A model generated the notes under the pieces. That model saw only the letters and a program-made list of their open reading frames with translations. It was not told the DNA's origin and made no database searches. Source: 55-13 sp964501275 (GTDB lineage: Bacteria > Armatimonadota > Fimbriimonadia > Fimbriimonadales > Fimbriimonadaceae). Taken from it: 64,000 nucleotides of DNA. The position numbers and the translations under genes were made by a program. Positions 1 through 7,855 of this stretch are shown here, piece by piece. The stretch lies in NCBI GenBank assembly GCA_964501275.1, contig CAZCSP010000008.1, positions 1 through 64,000 on the forward strand, written 5' to 3'. The first letter of the stretch is position 1. Each line of letters opens with the position of its first letter.

Positions 1-164
1 CCGCGAAGTCGAACCACCCCACCCGCTTGTAGGTTGGGAAGAAGTTACAGGTGGGTGAGGTCCTTCGACTCGCGACAAGCAAATGGCTGAGCTACAAATA
101 CCTTCTGGCTCGCTCAGGATGACGCCGTGCGGAAGCTACGGCGAATTTACACACAAGCTCTAAG
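1..164. repeat. Truncated copy of intergenic element C (at window edge)
   Basis: This stretch matches the reverse complement of 48152-48312 over nearly its whole length. Shared landmarks are CGCGAAGTCGAACCACC, the GGTGAGGTCCTTCGACTCGCGAC segment read in two halves, CTGGCTCGCTCAGGATGACG, and the terminal ACAAGCTCTAAG near 152-164. The other end of the element lies outside the window. The sequence between here and the stop codon of the permease at 319 shows no gene I can support. Confidence 0.75.
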
Positions 165-318
165 GGCCGATCTGACTCCAAACAGGGGTCGGACGTTGTT
201 TGGGTCGTATGTTTTCTGAAAGACTAGCGTTCTTTGAGTGGGCTAGTCAAATCGCGACGGCGGCAAAATGCATCCGCCGCCTACAACACGACCGGCATAC
301 CGGGGCTTCCAGGGGAAA

Positions 319-1092
319 CTATTCGGCGTCTTCCCGAGGCAGGAACTCAAAGGTGCTGAACCACCACATGCAGAGGCCGCCGAAGAAGGCGATCATGAGG
401 GTGAGGATGATCCAGCCGGTTTGGGCGTTAACGGCGTTGATTCCCAAGGCGTTCGCCATATTGCCCAAGAGCCCGCCTCCACCGGGGGCCGAGGGACGTT
501 GGGCGATGGCGCTGAGGTAGGTGCTGACGGACAGGGAGGACATACTGCCCGGCATATTGGGCACCGCCGTCTCCCAAGCGAAGGCGAACAGGAGGCAAAC
601 CACCATCGCGGCTTTGCTCATGAGCAGGGTCACATAGACGAACAGGGTGCCGTAGGCCAATGACCCAACGAGAATTGCGACGAAATCCTTGAGGAACATC
701 GGATTCGAGAGCGGGTTGCCATAGACGGCGGCGGAAACCATGAAAAGCGTGGCCGTGGAGACGAAGGAAACGGCCACTGCGCTCGCCAGAGTTCGGTAGA
801 GGACCAGCTTCCAACGTTCGATCGGTCTTGTGAGCAGGTACACGATGGTCTTCTGCTCCACCTCTTGCCCGATCACCGCGGAACTGAAGATCGCGGACGC
901 CAGGGGCAGAACCCGAAACACCAGAAGCGAGGAGAGCATGGAATACGCCTCGGCTAAATCCTCCGACCGGTTCACGTAGAGGAAGACCTTTGCGATGGCG
1001 AACAGGCCGCCAGCGACCAGCAGCCAGACGATGATCCGCTTGAGGCGAAGGAAATCGCGGAGGGCGGCTTGAAAAACAAAAGCTTCGGTCAT
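319..1092 (-). CDS. ABC-2 type transporter permease
   Basis: This 257-residue protein is almost entirely hydrophobic, with about six membrane segments: roughly residues 17-40, 52-75, 102-125, a long stretch at 136-180, and 226-246. This is the architecture of ABC-2 family export permeases, which work with a separate ATPase in the inner membrane. Its ATG overlaps the stop of the ATPase gene upstream (ATGA-type, 4 nt), so the two are translationally coupled and very likely form one complex. It is the last gene of a four-gene minus-strand operon. The substrate cannot be told from the sequence. Confidence 0.85.
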   Translation of the reverse strand: MTEAFVFQAALRDFLRLKRIIVWLLVAGGLFAIAKVFLYVNRSEDLAEAYSMLSSLLVFRVLPLASAIFSSAVIGQEVEQKTIVYLLTRPIERWKLVLYRTLASAVAVSFVSTATLFMVSAAVYGNPLSNPMFLKDFVAILVGSLAYGTLFVYVTLLMSKAAMVVCLLFAFAWETAVPNMPGSMSSLSVSTYLSAIAQRPSAPGGGGLLGNMANALGINAVNAQTGWIILTLMIAFFGGLCMWWFSTFEFLPREDAE

Positions 1093-2000
1093 CCGTTCAC
1101 CAGGTAGCGGAAGATGGATTCCAGGTTGTTGTCGGGGCTGCTGAAGGAGGTCACGGGGATATTCTCGTCCAGGACAAGCGCGGGGATGGCGTCGTAGAAT
1201 TGGCTGGGCTCCCTGGTCTGGAGTTCCAAGCCGTCCCGGTCGAACTCAACGCTCAAGACATAGGGCAGGGCGACCAACCGCTTGGCGACCTCCCGAGGTT
1301 CGGGCGTCTCGATGCGGACTCGGTGGGGGTATTTGTCGATCAGTTCGCGGATCACCCGCAGGTCGCCCGAGGCCATCAGGCGGCCCCGGTGCAACAGCAG
1401 GATGGAGCGGGTCATTTGCTCGACCTCGAACAGGATGTGGCTGCTAACGAGGATGGACTTGCCCTGGTCGGCGAGGACTTTGAGGAGGTCCATCAGTTCA
1501 CGCCGCCCCACGGGGTCGAGGCCGTTCAGGGGCTCGTCGAGGAGGATGGCGTCGGGCTCGTTCAGCATTGCTTGGGCCAGCTTGATCCTTTGGCGCATCC
1601 CCTTGGAGTATCCGGCGATCCGCTTGTCGCACCGATCCGCCATCCCGACTTCTTCCAGGACGCGCTGGGTGCGGGTGGTGGCTTCGGAGTGGGCAAAGCC
1701 GCTGTACCGGGCCATGCCGTAGACGAACTGGCGACCCGTCTGCCACTCGTAGAAGTTGTCGATCTCCGGGCAGTAGCCTAGCTTGCGGAAGACGTTCGGG
1801 TTGGCAAAGGGATCCTCGCCGTTGACCATGACTTGACCGGTGGTGGGTCGAACCTGCCCCGTCACTAGCTTCATCATCGTGCTCTTCCCCGCGCCATTCA
1901 TGCCGAGGAGAGCGGTGACGCCAGGGCCGATGGTGCAGGTGACGTCGTTCAGGCCGATCACCTGGCCGTACCACTTGGAGGCGTTGATCAGGTCAATCAT
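1089..2000 (-). CDS. ABC transporter ATP-binding protein
   Basis: This 303-residue ATPase shows Walker A GMNGAGKST near residue 33, the signature region YSKGMRQRIKLAQ (a common exporter variant of LSGGQ), and Walker B AILLDEPLNGLDP, followed by the switch histidine in LVSSHIL. About 90 residues after the nucleotide-binding domain resemble the C-terminal extension of ABC-2 partner ATPases. It overlaps by 4 nt both the permease gene downstream (1092) and the permease gene upstream (1997). It probably energises export by one or both adjacent permeases. Confidence 0.9.
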   Translation of the reverse strand: MIDLINASKWYGQVIGLNDVTCTIGPGVTALLGMNGAGKSTMMKLVTGQVRPTTGQVMVNGEDPFANPNVFRKLGYCPEIDNFYEWQTGRQFVYGMARYSGFAHSEATTRTQRVLEEVGMADRCDKRIAGYSKGMRQRIKLAQAMLNEPDAILLDEPLNGLDPVGRRELMDLLKVLADQGKSILVSSHILFEVEQMTRSILLLHRGRLMASGDLRVIRELIDKYPHRVRIETPEPREVAKRLVALPYVLSVEFDRDGLELQTREPSQFYDAIPALVLDENIPVTSFSSPDNNLESIFRYLVNG

Positions 2001-2971
2001 CCGACGATCTCCACGGGTCGGATGCGTCGCCAGGCGATGAACATCATGAGGGCACTGATGAGGATGATCAAACTCAAGCTAAAGAACAACCCAGGCGATG
2101 GGACCATTCTGGACATGGTTGGGATTCCAAAGGGCGGCGAGCCATCGGTGCCCAAGACAGACTTGGCCATGCCGATATTCAGGCCATCCACACTGGCATA
2201 GAACAACTTCGACACCAGGTTCACCACACCTTCCGGAACTTCGGAGTGGCCCCGCTGCCCTCCCGAAATTGGAATCCAGGCCAAGGTCATGAGCTTGGTG
2301 AAGAAGTTCGTGATGAAATACAGTCCGGCATACACCGCTCCTGCTAGACGCCCCTGGTTGAACATAGAACTGAATCCGATGATCAGCGAGGCGTTAAAGG
2401 CCGCACCCCCCACCAGCATCACCACGACCTTTGGCAGAAGCCATGGATCTGATGAAATGAAGCCGTGTTCGCGGTAGCTCATGGCTCCATAAAAGTAGAA
2501 GAACAGCGAGGGAATGGCGGATACGATCAGGAGCGGCAGGAAGATGCCAAACCACTTTCCAAACAGATAATCCTTCTTGTCGCAGGGTTTGCTGAGGTAG
2601 ACCAAGAGCGCGTTCGCCCGATTGTCGTTTGCAATTGCGCCAGCGCCCAGGACTAAGCCGATCGCCAATAGCCATATTTGCCCATAGGAATAGCCAATCA
2701 GGAACTGATCCTTCCAAACCAGCCGCCCGAGGAAGGCTTGTAGTGGATTAACCTGGTTTGGAGGCGTATTGGCCGCCATCTGGTCGATCACGAAGAGCGT
2801 AAAGATCATCCCGAAGTAGTAGCCGCCCGATGCAAAGGCGTATAGCCACACGGACTTCTTCTTCATTGCCATCATGATCGTGGCCTTCGCGATCACCCAC
2901 CACCGGAATCGGGTGTCGGTGAGGACGCCGTCGTAGTTGCGATAGCTGAGGTCGGCGATGGGGGATGCCAT
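1997..2971 (-). CDS. ABC-2 type transporter permease
   Basis: This is a 324-residue membrane protein with about six hydrophobic segments, including YAFASGGYYFGMIFTLFVID and the C-terminal LFFSLSLIILISALMMFIAW. I chose the ATG at 2971, giving MASPIADLSYRNYDG, because the longer frame to 3070 runs through an intergenic inverted repeat and reads as low-complexity sequence. The second permease of the operon overlaps the ATPase downstream by 4 nt. The region YLSKPCDKKDYLFGKW, between early membrane segments, is typical of ABC-2 permeases (compare YLLTRPIERWKLVLY in the other permease). Confidence 0.85.
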   Translation of the reverse strand: MASPIADLSYRNYDGVLTDTRFRWWVIAKATIMMAMKKKSVWLYAFASGGYYFGMIFTLFVIDQMAANTPPNQVNPLQAFLGRLVWKDQFLIGYSYGQIWLLAIGLVLGAGAIANDNRANALLVYLSKPCDKKDYLFGKWFGIFLPLLIVSAIPSLFFYFYGAMSYREHGFISSDPWLLPKVVVMLVGGAAFNASLIIGFSSMFNQGRLAGAVYAGLYFITNFFTKLMTLAWIPISGGQRGHSEVPEGVVNLVSKLFYASVDGLNIGMAKSVLGTDGSPPFGIPTMSRMVPSPGLFFSLSLIILISALMMFIAWRRIRPVEIVG

Positions 2972-3000
2972 TATTAGCCAGTCCTCCGTAGTGGTCGCCG

Positions 3001-3134
3001 TCCGAGCCCCCTTGAGGGGGTTGGGGGTGCGGCCAGGTTCCCCGTTTGCATCGAAAGCAACGCAGGCCAACGTGGATTGAACCCTACAAGTGGAGAACTA
3101 TATGCCACCCCCAACCCCCTCAAGGGGGCTCGGA
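3001..3134. repeat. 29-bp perfect inverted repeat pair between operon genes
   Basis: The arm at 3001-3029 is the exact reverse complement of 3106-3134, separated by 76 bp. Each arm also contains its own small palindrome, AGCCCCCTTGAGGGGG. The pair fills the gap between the second permease start (2971) and the stop of the first ATPase (3159). A related but diverged hairpin lies at 7179-7213. Confidence 0.85.
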
Positions 3135-3158
3135 TCGCGATTTCAAACAACCCAACCA

Positions 3159-4100
3159 TTACAACTGAAATCCTCCGTTCGTCTGCGCCCCGATGCTTTC
3201 CAGGAACGCATCTTCCAGCGACCTCTCGGCCTCTACCAAGCCTCTCACCTGCACCCCTGCTTCCCTGGCGGACGCGAGGATGAGTCTTCCGGTTTCGGCA
3301 GGGGTTTTGGCGGTGGTGACCCGGTAGCGGGAGTGAGTCAGCTCCTCTAGGGTCGCACCCTTGGCCTGGATCGCGGACTCAAAGGCTTCGCTGTGCTCCA
3401 GCAACTCCACGTCCATCGGCGCGCCGGCGATCTTTTTCAAATCCTTGATCATCCCCTGCACCCGTAGCTGGCCCTTCATCACCACGATCACCTGGTCGGC
3501 GACGCGCTCGATGTCGGGAAGGAGGTGGGAGCTGATGACGACGTTCAGGCCCTTGCCATGGGAGACTGAGCGCACCAAATCCAGCATCTCTTCGCGGCCA
3601 CGGGGGTCCAAACCGTTGGTGGGCTCGTCGAGGAGGAGGAGCCGGGGGCCGTGGACGATGGCTTGGGCCAGCTTGATACGCTGTTTCATGCCGGTGGAGT
3701 AGGTCTCCACGTTGCGGTATCGGGCCTCGCCCAGGCCGCAATACTCCAAGACCTCGTGGGCGCGGCGCAAAGCCTGCTCTTTGGGCATCCCGGCCAGTTC
3801 GCCAGCATAGGCCACAAACTGGACGGCGCTCATACCGGGGATGTGGCAGTCTTGCTCTGGCATCAGTCCGATGCGCTGGCGGATTTCCCGGCCCTGGGTG
3901 CGGATATCGTAGCCGAGGACGGTGGCGGAACCAGAGGCGGGGCTGACGAAGCCGAGGATCGTCTTGAGAAGAGTGGTCTTGCCCGCGCCGTTGGGACCCA
4001 GTAGCCCGGTACAGCCCTCGGGCACCTCGACGGTCAGGTTATTGAGCGCGACGAACGACCCATATTGGACAACTAGGTTTTGAATCGAGGCGACGCTCAC
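3159..4100 (-). CDS. ABC transporter ATP-binding protein
   Basis: This 313-residue ATPase shows Walker A GPNGAGKTT near residue 35, signature YSTGMKQRIKLAQAI, Walker B LLLLDEPTNGLDP, and the switch region VISSHLLPDIERVADQV. The start is GTG at 4100; no ATG is available before MSVASIQNLVVQYG. It is the first gene of the minus-strand ABC-2 operon. Having two different ATPases and two different permeases suggests either a heteromeric exporter or two exporters expressed together. The substrate is unknown. Confidence 0.88.
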   Translation of the reverse strand: MSVASIQNLVVQYGSFVALNNLTVEVPEGCTGLLGPNGAGKTTLLKTILGFVSPASGSATVLGYDIRTQGREIRQRIGLMPEQDCHIPGMSAVQFVAYAGELAGMPKEQALRRAHEVLEYCGLGEARYRNVETYSTGMKQRIKLAQAIVHGPRLLLLDEPTNGLDPRGREEMLDLVRSVSHGKGLNVVISSHLLPDIERVADQVIVVMKGQLRVQGMIKDLKKIAGAPMDVELLEHSEAFESAIQAKGATLEELTHSRYRVTTAKTPAETGRLILASAREAGVQVRGLVEAERSLEDAFLESIGAQTNGGFQL

Positions 4101-4214
4101 GGGGAATTACTTTACAGGTTTTTGCCGCCGATGCCCAGCCCGATGGGTCCTAATCGTCCTTTTGGTCCCAAAGATGGGTGGCGGCGGGTGGGTCTATTCG
4201 TCAAGATACTTATC

Positions 4215-4919
4215 ATGCTGACCACCTTGCTGGCCTCCGCCCTCCTCGCCCCTGCCCTTCCTGAGAACCCAAGTTTCGACTTTTCCGGCTTGCCCTCTGT
4301 GCCCAAGACGGCGATGCGGACGCACGGAGTGCAGATCGATATGTCCACTGAGAAGGTCGCGACGGTAACCAGCACGACGGTGGTGAAGAACCTGGGCGCC
4401 GAGCCGTTGACCACCCAGGTGAGAATCCCGCGAGGACGGATCGGGGATGCGATGTCGGGCAATCCCGGCTTCCAGGTGAAAGCGCTTTGGGACAACAAGC
4501 CGTTGGCTTTGATTTACAAGAACGATAGGCCGACGGGCGAGAAGCTGGATATCGACCGGAAGTCCTATGTCTATCGAAGCGACTTGACCCAGACGGTGAC
4601 GCTTGGGCCGGGGCAGACCTGTTCGCTCAGGATCAGCTACTCCATCCCCTTTGGCAGGTGCGGGTACGAGAAGAAGCAGCTGATCGCGGGCTACCTCTTG
4701 GAGGGCGATGCGCCGGTCGGGCAGATGAACATCTCCTACCGCTATGGCGGCCCCACCGTCTTCCGCCTCCCCGAGGCGAGTCCCAAGAATTGGGGTTGGC
4801 AGGTGGGAGTAAAGGGCGCGTTCAAGCGTCTGGAGAATTTTGCTCCCAATGGCGAGTTGACCTACATCACCTTCTATCCCGGCGGTTTCGAGCACATCGG
4901 CGACCCGGATAGGGGATGA
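4215..4919 (+). CDS. Secreted protein of unknown function
   Basis: This 234-residue protein begins MLTTLLASALLAPALP, a short signal peptide. I chose ATG 4215 because the upstream in-frame sequence back to 4080 overlaps the divergent ATPase start and does not resemble protein. The mature part looks like beta-rich domains: VATVTSTTVVKNLGAEPL resembles the opening of a bacterial Ig-like or DUF4424-type extracellular domain, and CSLRISYSIPFGRCGYEKK contains two cysteines that could pair. It stands alone, divergent from the ABC-2 operon and convergent with the Rieske gene. No catalytic motif is recognised. Confidence 0.65.
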   Translation: MLTTLLASALLAPALPENPSFDFSGLPSVPKTAMRTHGVQIDMSTEKVATVTSTTVVKNLGAEPLTTQVRIPRGRIGDAMSGNPGFQVKALWDNKPLALIYKNDRPTGEKLDIDRKSYVYRSDLTQTVTLGPGQTCSLRISYSIPFGRCGYEKKQLIAGYLLEGDAPVGQMNISYRYGGPTVFRLPEASPKNWGWQVGVKGAFKRLENFAPNGELTYITFYPGGFEHIGDPDRG

Positions 4920-4942
4920 GTCTGGTAGGTTGGGGCGGATTT

Positions 4943-5168
4943 GATCACGGAGTGGTCCCAGCCAATAGCCAGGCGGTCGCAGACCCCTGGACAGGCCACC
5001 CATAGAATCCGACCACGGAGTGGTCGCATCTCTGTAGCCGTATAGCGTGTACCCAGGGATACGATATACCGGCTGGCAGGATGGGACCCCGCCGGGGTCC
5101 GGGAATACGGGTCGCAACTACCAGGGGTCTGCGACCGCCTGGCTATTGGCTGGGACCACTCCGTGGTC
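4943..5168. repeat. Long inverted repeat (48-bp arms) between convergent genes
   Basis: The left arm 4943-4990 and right arm 5121-5168 are reverse complements at 47 of 48 positions. The 130-bp centre contains further palindromes: GACCACGGAGTGGTC at 5011-5025, which repeats the outer end of the arms, and GGACCCCGCCGGGGTCC near 5085. It fills most of the gap between the secreted protein (stop 4919) and the Rieske gene (stop 5179), so it could act as a bidirectional terminator. The nested design is more like a mobile palindromic element. Confidence 0.9.
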
Positions 5169-5178
5169 AAGAGCCTAT

Positions 5179-6261
5179 CTACCCCAGATACTTACTCACC
5201 AACGTGTGGAACTGGTGGGTTCCTGTCTCCCGCTTTGGAGAGAACCGGCCTCGGTCGTAAAACCTTGACCTCACGCCCTTCTGGACCAACTCCACGACTT
5301 GTTCATCCTCCCGCTCTACGCGGTCCAGCTCTGCGCCCGCGCCTTGGCCCAGCCGTTCCTCCTTCCAGACATATCGGATAAAGCTGACCCTGGTCACGTC
5401 TGGTCCCATTGGCTTGACCACGTTGATCGAGAGGCCCCAGGGGTAGAAGTTGAACATGAGGTTGGGGAAGAACCAGTAGTAGTAGGCGGCGATTCTTCTC
5501 CCATAATCCGGTGACGACGTGGGCAGGTCGAAGCAGTCCTCCCCGCCTTTCGCCTCCGCCAGTTGCAGATTGCCGGTGTCGAACAGCTCGTAGGCGTAGG
5601 TTTCGTAGTCGATCGTCGCGTTCAGCGAGGCGTGGATGAACGGAATGTGGAAGCCTTCCAGGTAGTTGTCCACGTAGAGCGCCCAGTTGGACTTCACCAG
5701 GTAGTCGCGGGTGCCCTCCTGGGCGAAGCGGAACTCGTTGAGGGGGAGCCAGCCGAGGCGGTCAAGCATTGGGCCGAACCACTCGCGCATGGGGCGGTCG
5801 GGCGCCAGGGAGGCGAAGTAGAAGGGACCCCAGTTGTCGAATGGAACCTTGGGCAGGCTATCGGCAGGGGTGGGGAAGCCGACGACCTCGGTGAACTCAG
5901 GCATGTGCTGGAAGCATCCGTCCAGCCCAAACCGCCGCCCGTGGTACCGGCAACGCAGGAACCGCTCGTTCCCCGCCCCCTCGCACACCAGCATCCCGCG
6001 ATGGGTGCAGACGTTGCTCAGGAGGTGGACCTGGTCGTCGGTGTCGCGGGTCAGGACTAGGGGTTCGTCCAGGCATCCTTCCAAGAGGGTGAACGGATAC
6101 ACCGCCCCCGCCACCTTCACCACATCCTGATGCCCGATCCACTGCCAAGACTTTGCAAAAATCCCATCCTTGCTCCGCTCATACCAGACGGCGTCTTTGT
6201 AGAAGGCACTGGGCAGAGTGGAGGCGTGCTCGATGCGAGGATCGACGTTGAGCTCGGGCAT
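5179..6261 (-). CDS. Rieske 2Fe-2S aromatic-ring-hydroxylating dioxygenase-like protein
   Basis: This 360-residue protein has the Rieske cluster motif C-x-H at residues 85-87 (VCTHRG) and C-x2-H at 104-107 (LRCRYHGRRF). The C-terminal catalytic domain includes VDNYLEGFHIPFIHASL, matching the mononuclear iron site of alpha subunits (two His, with a later Asp). Members oxidise aromatic or quaternary-amine substrates with electrons from a separate reductase; none is encoded nearby. The length fits single-component-type alpha subunits. There is no operon partner, and a composite repeat begins about 30 bp upstream of its start. The substrate is undetermined. Confidence 0.88.
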   Translation of the reverse strand: MPELNVDPRIEHASTLPSAFYKDAVWYERSKDGIFAKSWQWIGHQDVVKVAGAVYPFTLLEGCLDEPLVLTRDTDDQVHLLSNVCTHRGMLVCEGAGNERFLRCRYHGRRFGLDGCFQHMPEFTEVVGFPTPADSLPKVPFDNWGPFYFASLAPDRPMREWFGPMLDRLGWLPLNEFRFAQEGTRDYLVKSNWALYVDNYLEGFHIPFIHASLNATIDYETYAYELFDTGNLQLAEAKGGEDCFDLPTSSPDYGRRIAAYYYWFFPNLMFNFYPWGLSINVVKPMGPDVTRVSFIRYVWKEERLGQGAGAELDRVEREDEQVVELVQKGVRSRFYDRGRFSPKRETGTHQFHTLVSKYLG

Positions 6262-6291
6262 GAGAGTATTTTACTTGGGGAGGAAGAGGTT

Positions 6292-6471
6292 CTCCCCCTC
6301 TTCCAAGTGGTTCGTCTTGGAGGAGGGGGGGTGGAGGTTTCTTGTAGTCGCCGCTAAGCCTGTATAGAAATCCGAACTATCGGCAGTTGCCCTGGCTACA
6401 GATGTTTTTCAACTACAACTTCAAACCCCTCTATCCCCAACCCCTTTTACCTTCGGGGGGAAAGGGGCCCT
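6292..6471. repeat. Composite two-hairpin repeat, copy 1 (hairpins B then A)
   Basis: Hairpin B (about 6292-6333) carries TCCAAGTGGTTCGTCTTGGA. It is followed by CTTGTAGTCGCCGC and a TGTATAGAAATCCGAACT spacer, then by CAACTACAACTTCAAACCCC and a C-rich/G-rich hairpin A ending at 6471. The same blocks in the same order occur at 43202-43392, and inverted at 13261-13610. Hairpin A abuts the stop codon of the ThuA-like gene (6472), where it could also act as a terminator. Confidence 0.85.
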
Positions 6472-7140
6472 TTACTTGGCCGCCCACAAGAACCCGCGCC
6501 GCATCAACTCTCTTGGGACCTCGGCCTCCAATACGTCGGCGTGGTGACCCAACGCGTTGTAAAACACCCGGCCTTTGCCATACATCTTGGTGTAGACCTG
6601 GGGCATTCGGCAGGGGTTGGCGGTGTGGGGGCCTTCGGCACCGGGGGTGGGAAAGTCGCAGGTGGCGAGGACGTTCACGCCGGGGTCGACATGGAGATAG
6701 TATTGCTCGCTACTGACGTTGAAGTCGGGCAGGCCGTCGGTGATTTCGTGGGGGTTGGCGCGATTGATGTGGATGGTGTAGTTCACGCCATCGTTGCCCG
6801 GATGGGCCACCCATTGGGAGCCGGTCATGAACTGCCACTCGGTGTTGATACGGAAGGAGTCGCACATCCCGCCATGACAACCCGCCATCCCGACTCCATG
6901 GTCACGAACTGCCTCGGCCACCGGGTTGAACTGCTCGTTGGAGATTTCGCTCATGGTCACGATCGGGACCAGAAGGTTCATCGAGTTGACTTTATCGGCG
7001 TCGGCGAAGGCATCGAGCGTGTTGCTGACCTCCACCTCAAACCCCTCTCCCTTCAGAATTCCCTCGAACAGCGCCGCGACCTTGTCCGGTTCATGTCCAT
7101 CCCAACCACCCCAAACGATCAGAGCCCTCTTGTTTGCCAT
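6472..7140 (-). CDS. ThuA-like domain protein (trehalose-utilisation family)
   Basis: This 222-residue protein has a class I glutamine-amidotransferase-like fold. It begins ALIVWGGWDGHEPDKVA, has the family pattern GMAGCHGGMCDSFR around residue 100, and ends with a conserved pattern, GKGRVFYNALGHHADVL, close to the family's GRVFYTSLGH. ThuA proteins are often found with sugar oxidoreductases; their reaction is not settled. The cysteine in GCHGG occupies a conserved position. It lies 82 bp downstream of the PEP-CTERM gene on the same strand with a hairpin in between, so co-transcription with the riboswitch operon is possible but unproven. Confidence 0.85.
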   Translation of the reverse strand: MANKRALIVWGGWDGHEPDKVAALFEGILKGEGFEVEVSNTLDAFADADKVNSMNLLVPIVTMSEISNEQFNPVAEAVRDHGVGMAGCHGGMCDSFRINTEWQFMTGSQWVAHPGNDGVNYTIHINRANPHEITDGLPDFNVSSEQYYLHVDPGVNVLATCDFPTPGAEGPHTANPCRMPQVYTKMYGKGRVFYNALGHHADVLEAEVPRELMRRGFLWAAK

Positions 7141-7178
7141 CGAGGGTGGAGTTTACTGCTTGGGAGATGGGAAAGTGG

Positions 7179-7213
7179 CGCGATCCGAGCCCCTCAAGAG
7201 GGATTCGGATCGC
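7179..7213. repeat. Palindromic hairpin in the gap between PEP-CTERM and ThuA genes
   Basis: A stem of CGCGATCCGA pairs with TCGGATCGCG around a CCCCTCAAGAGGG-like centre. The core GATCCGAGCCCC...TC resembles the arms of the inverted repeat at 3001-3134. It may attenuate transcription entering the ThuA-like gene. Confidence 0.6.
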
Positions 7214-7222
7214 GGTGGGGAC

Positions 7223-7855
7223 CTACTTCACTCGCCCTGTCCGGGTTTTCCGGGCCAAGGCTGCCAACCCCAACCCCAAGGCGACCATTGTCGCGGGCTC
7301 AGGGACCGGGGCGTTAACTGGATCAGAGGGCGCGGTGCCGTTAAAACCGGGAGCCCAACTGAACCCTTCCCACGACTGATCGTCCAGGTTGCCGGTGATG
7401 AAACCGCCGTCACCCCACCCCCAGCTAGTCGGCAACTCCGTCGTGTCCTGGGCATTGAAGTATCCCCAGAATCCAGAGGTGAACCAGCCGGCCTTGTAGT
7501 GGTCGTCGAGGTCGGTGGCGTACGCGTTGTCGCCGGTGCCGGTGATGCTGAATCCGTCATTGTCCAGGTCGTAGCCAAGGCCATAAATCGTGTTCGGTCC
7601 GCCGCCGCCCGGAGCGCGAACAAGCTTATAGTCGAGGGCCATGATGGCATCGAGCATGTCCAAGCCGGTGGAGTCGCCGTCCCAACGATAGCCCCACACC
7701 AGACTCTCGGGATTAACGCCGTCGTTCCAATCAATCACCAGCGCCGCCTGCTTGGACCCGGTTCCGGCCCAGTGGATGATGTCGCTAAAGCCGAAGGCTT
7801 GGATCGAAGCGGCGGAGATGGCGAGAGAGATGCTGATTAATGTTCTTAGTTTCAT
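7223..7855 (-). CDS. PEP-CTERM sorting-domain surface protein, second gene of cobalamin-riboswitch operon
   Basis: This 210-residue protein has a signal peptide (MKLRTLISISLAISAASIQA), a tryptophan- and aspartate-rich body, and a C-terminal PEP-CTERM anchor: PVPEPATMVALGLGLAAL followed by ARKTR. PEP-CTERM proteins are exported and processed by exosortase. The body has ALVIDWNDG, then VWGYRWDGDSTGLDMLDAI, and ends with SWEGFSWAPGF; there is no cysteine. Its ATG overlaps the stop of the prepilin-like gene by 4 nt, so the two are translationally coupled. The only cis-regulator visible upstream is a cobalamin riboswitch, so a role in corrinoid binding or acquisition at the surface is my inference. 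Confidence 0.85.
   Translation of the reverse strand: MKLRTLISISLAISAASIQAFGFSDIIHWAGTGSKQAALVIDWNDGVNPESLVWGYRWDGDSTGLDMLDAIMALDYKLVRAPGGGGPNTIYGLGYDLDNDGFSITGTGDNAYATDLDDHYKAGWFTSGFWGYFNAQDTTELPTSWGWGDGGFITGNLDDQSWEGFSWAPGFNGTAPSDPVNAPVPEPATMVALGLGLAALARKTRTGRVK

Noticed and set aside
2972..3070. N-terminal extension of the second ABC permease
   Set aside because: The extension runs through an inverted repeat and encodes no plausible protein; ATG 2971 gives a normal start.
4600..4640. Frameshift or fusion in the secreted protein at 4215-4919
   Set aside because: Other open frames here are shorter and the main frame continues with regular strand-like composition.
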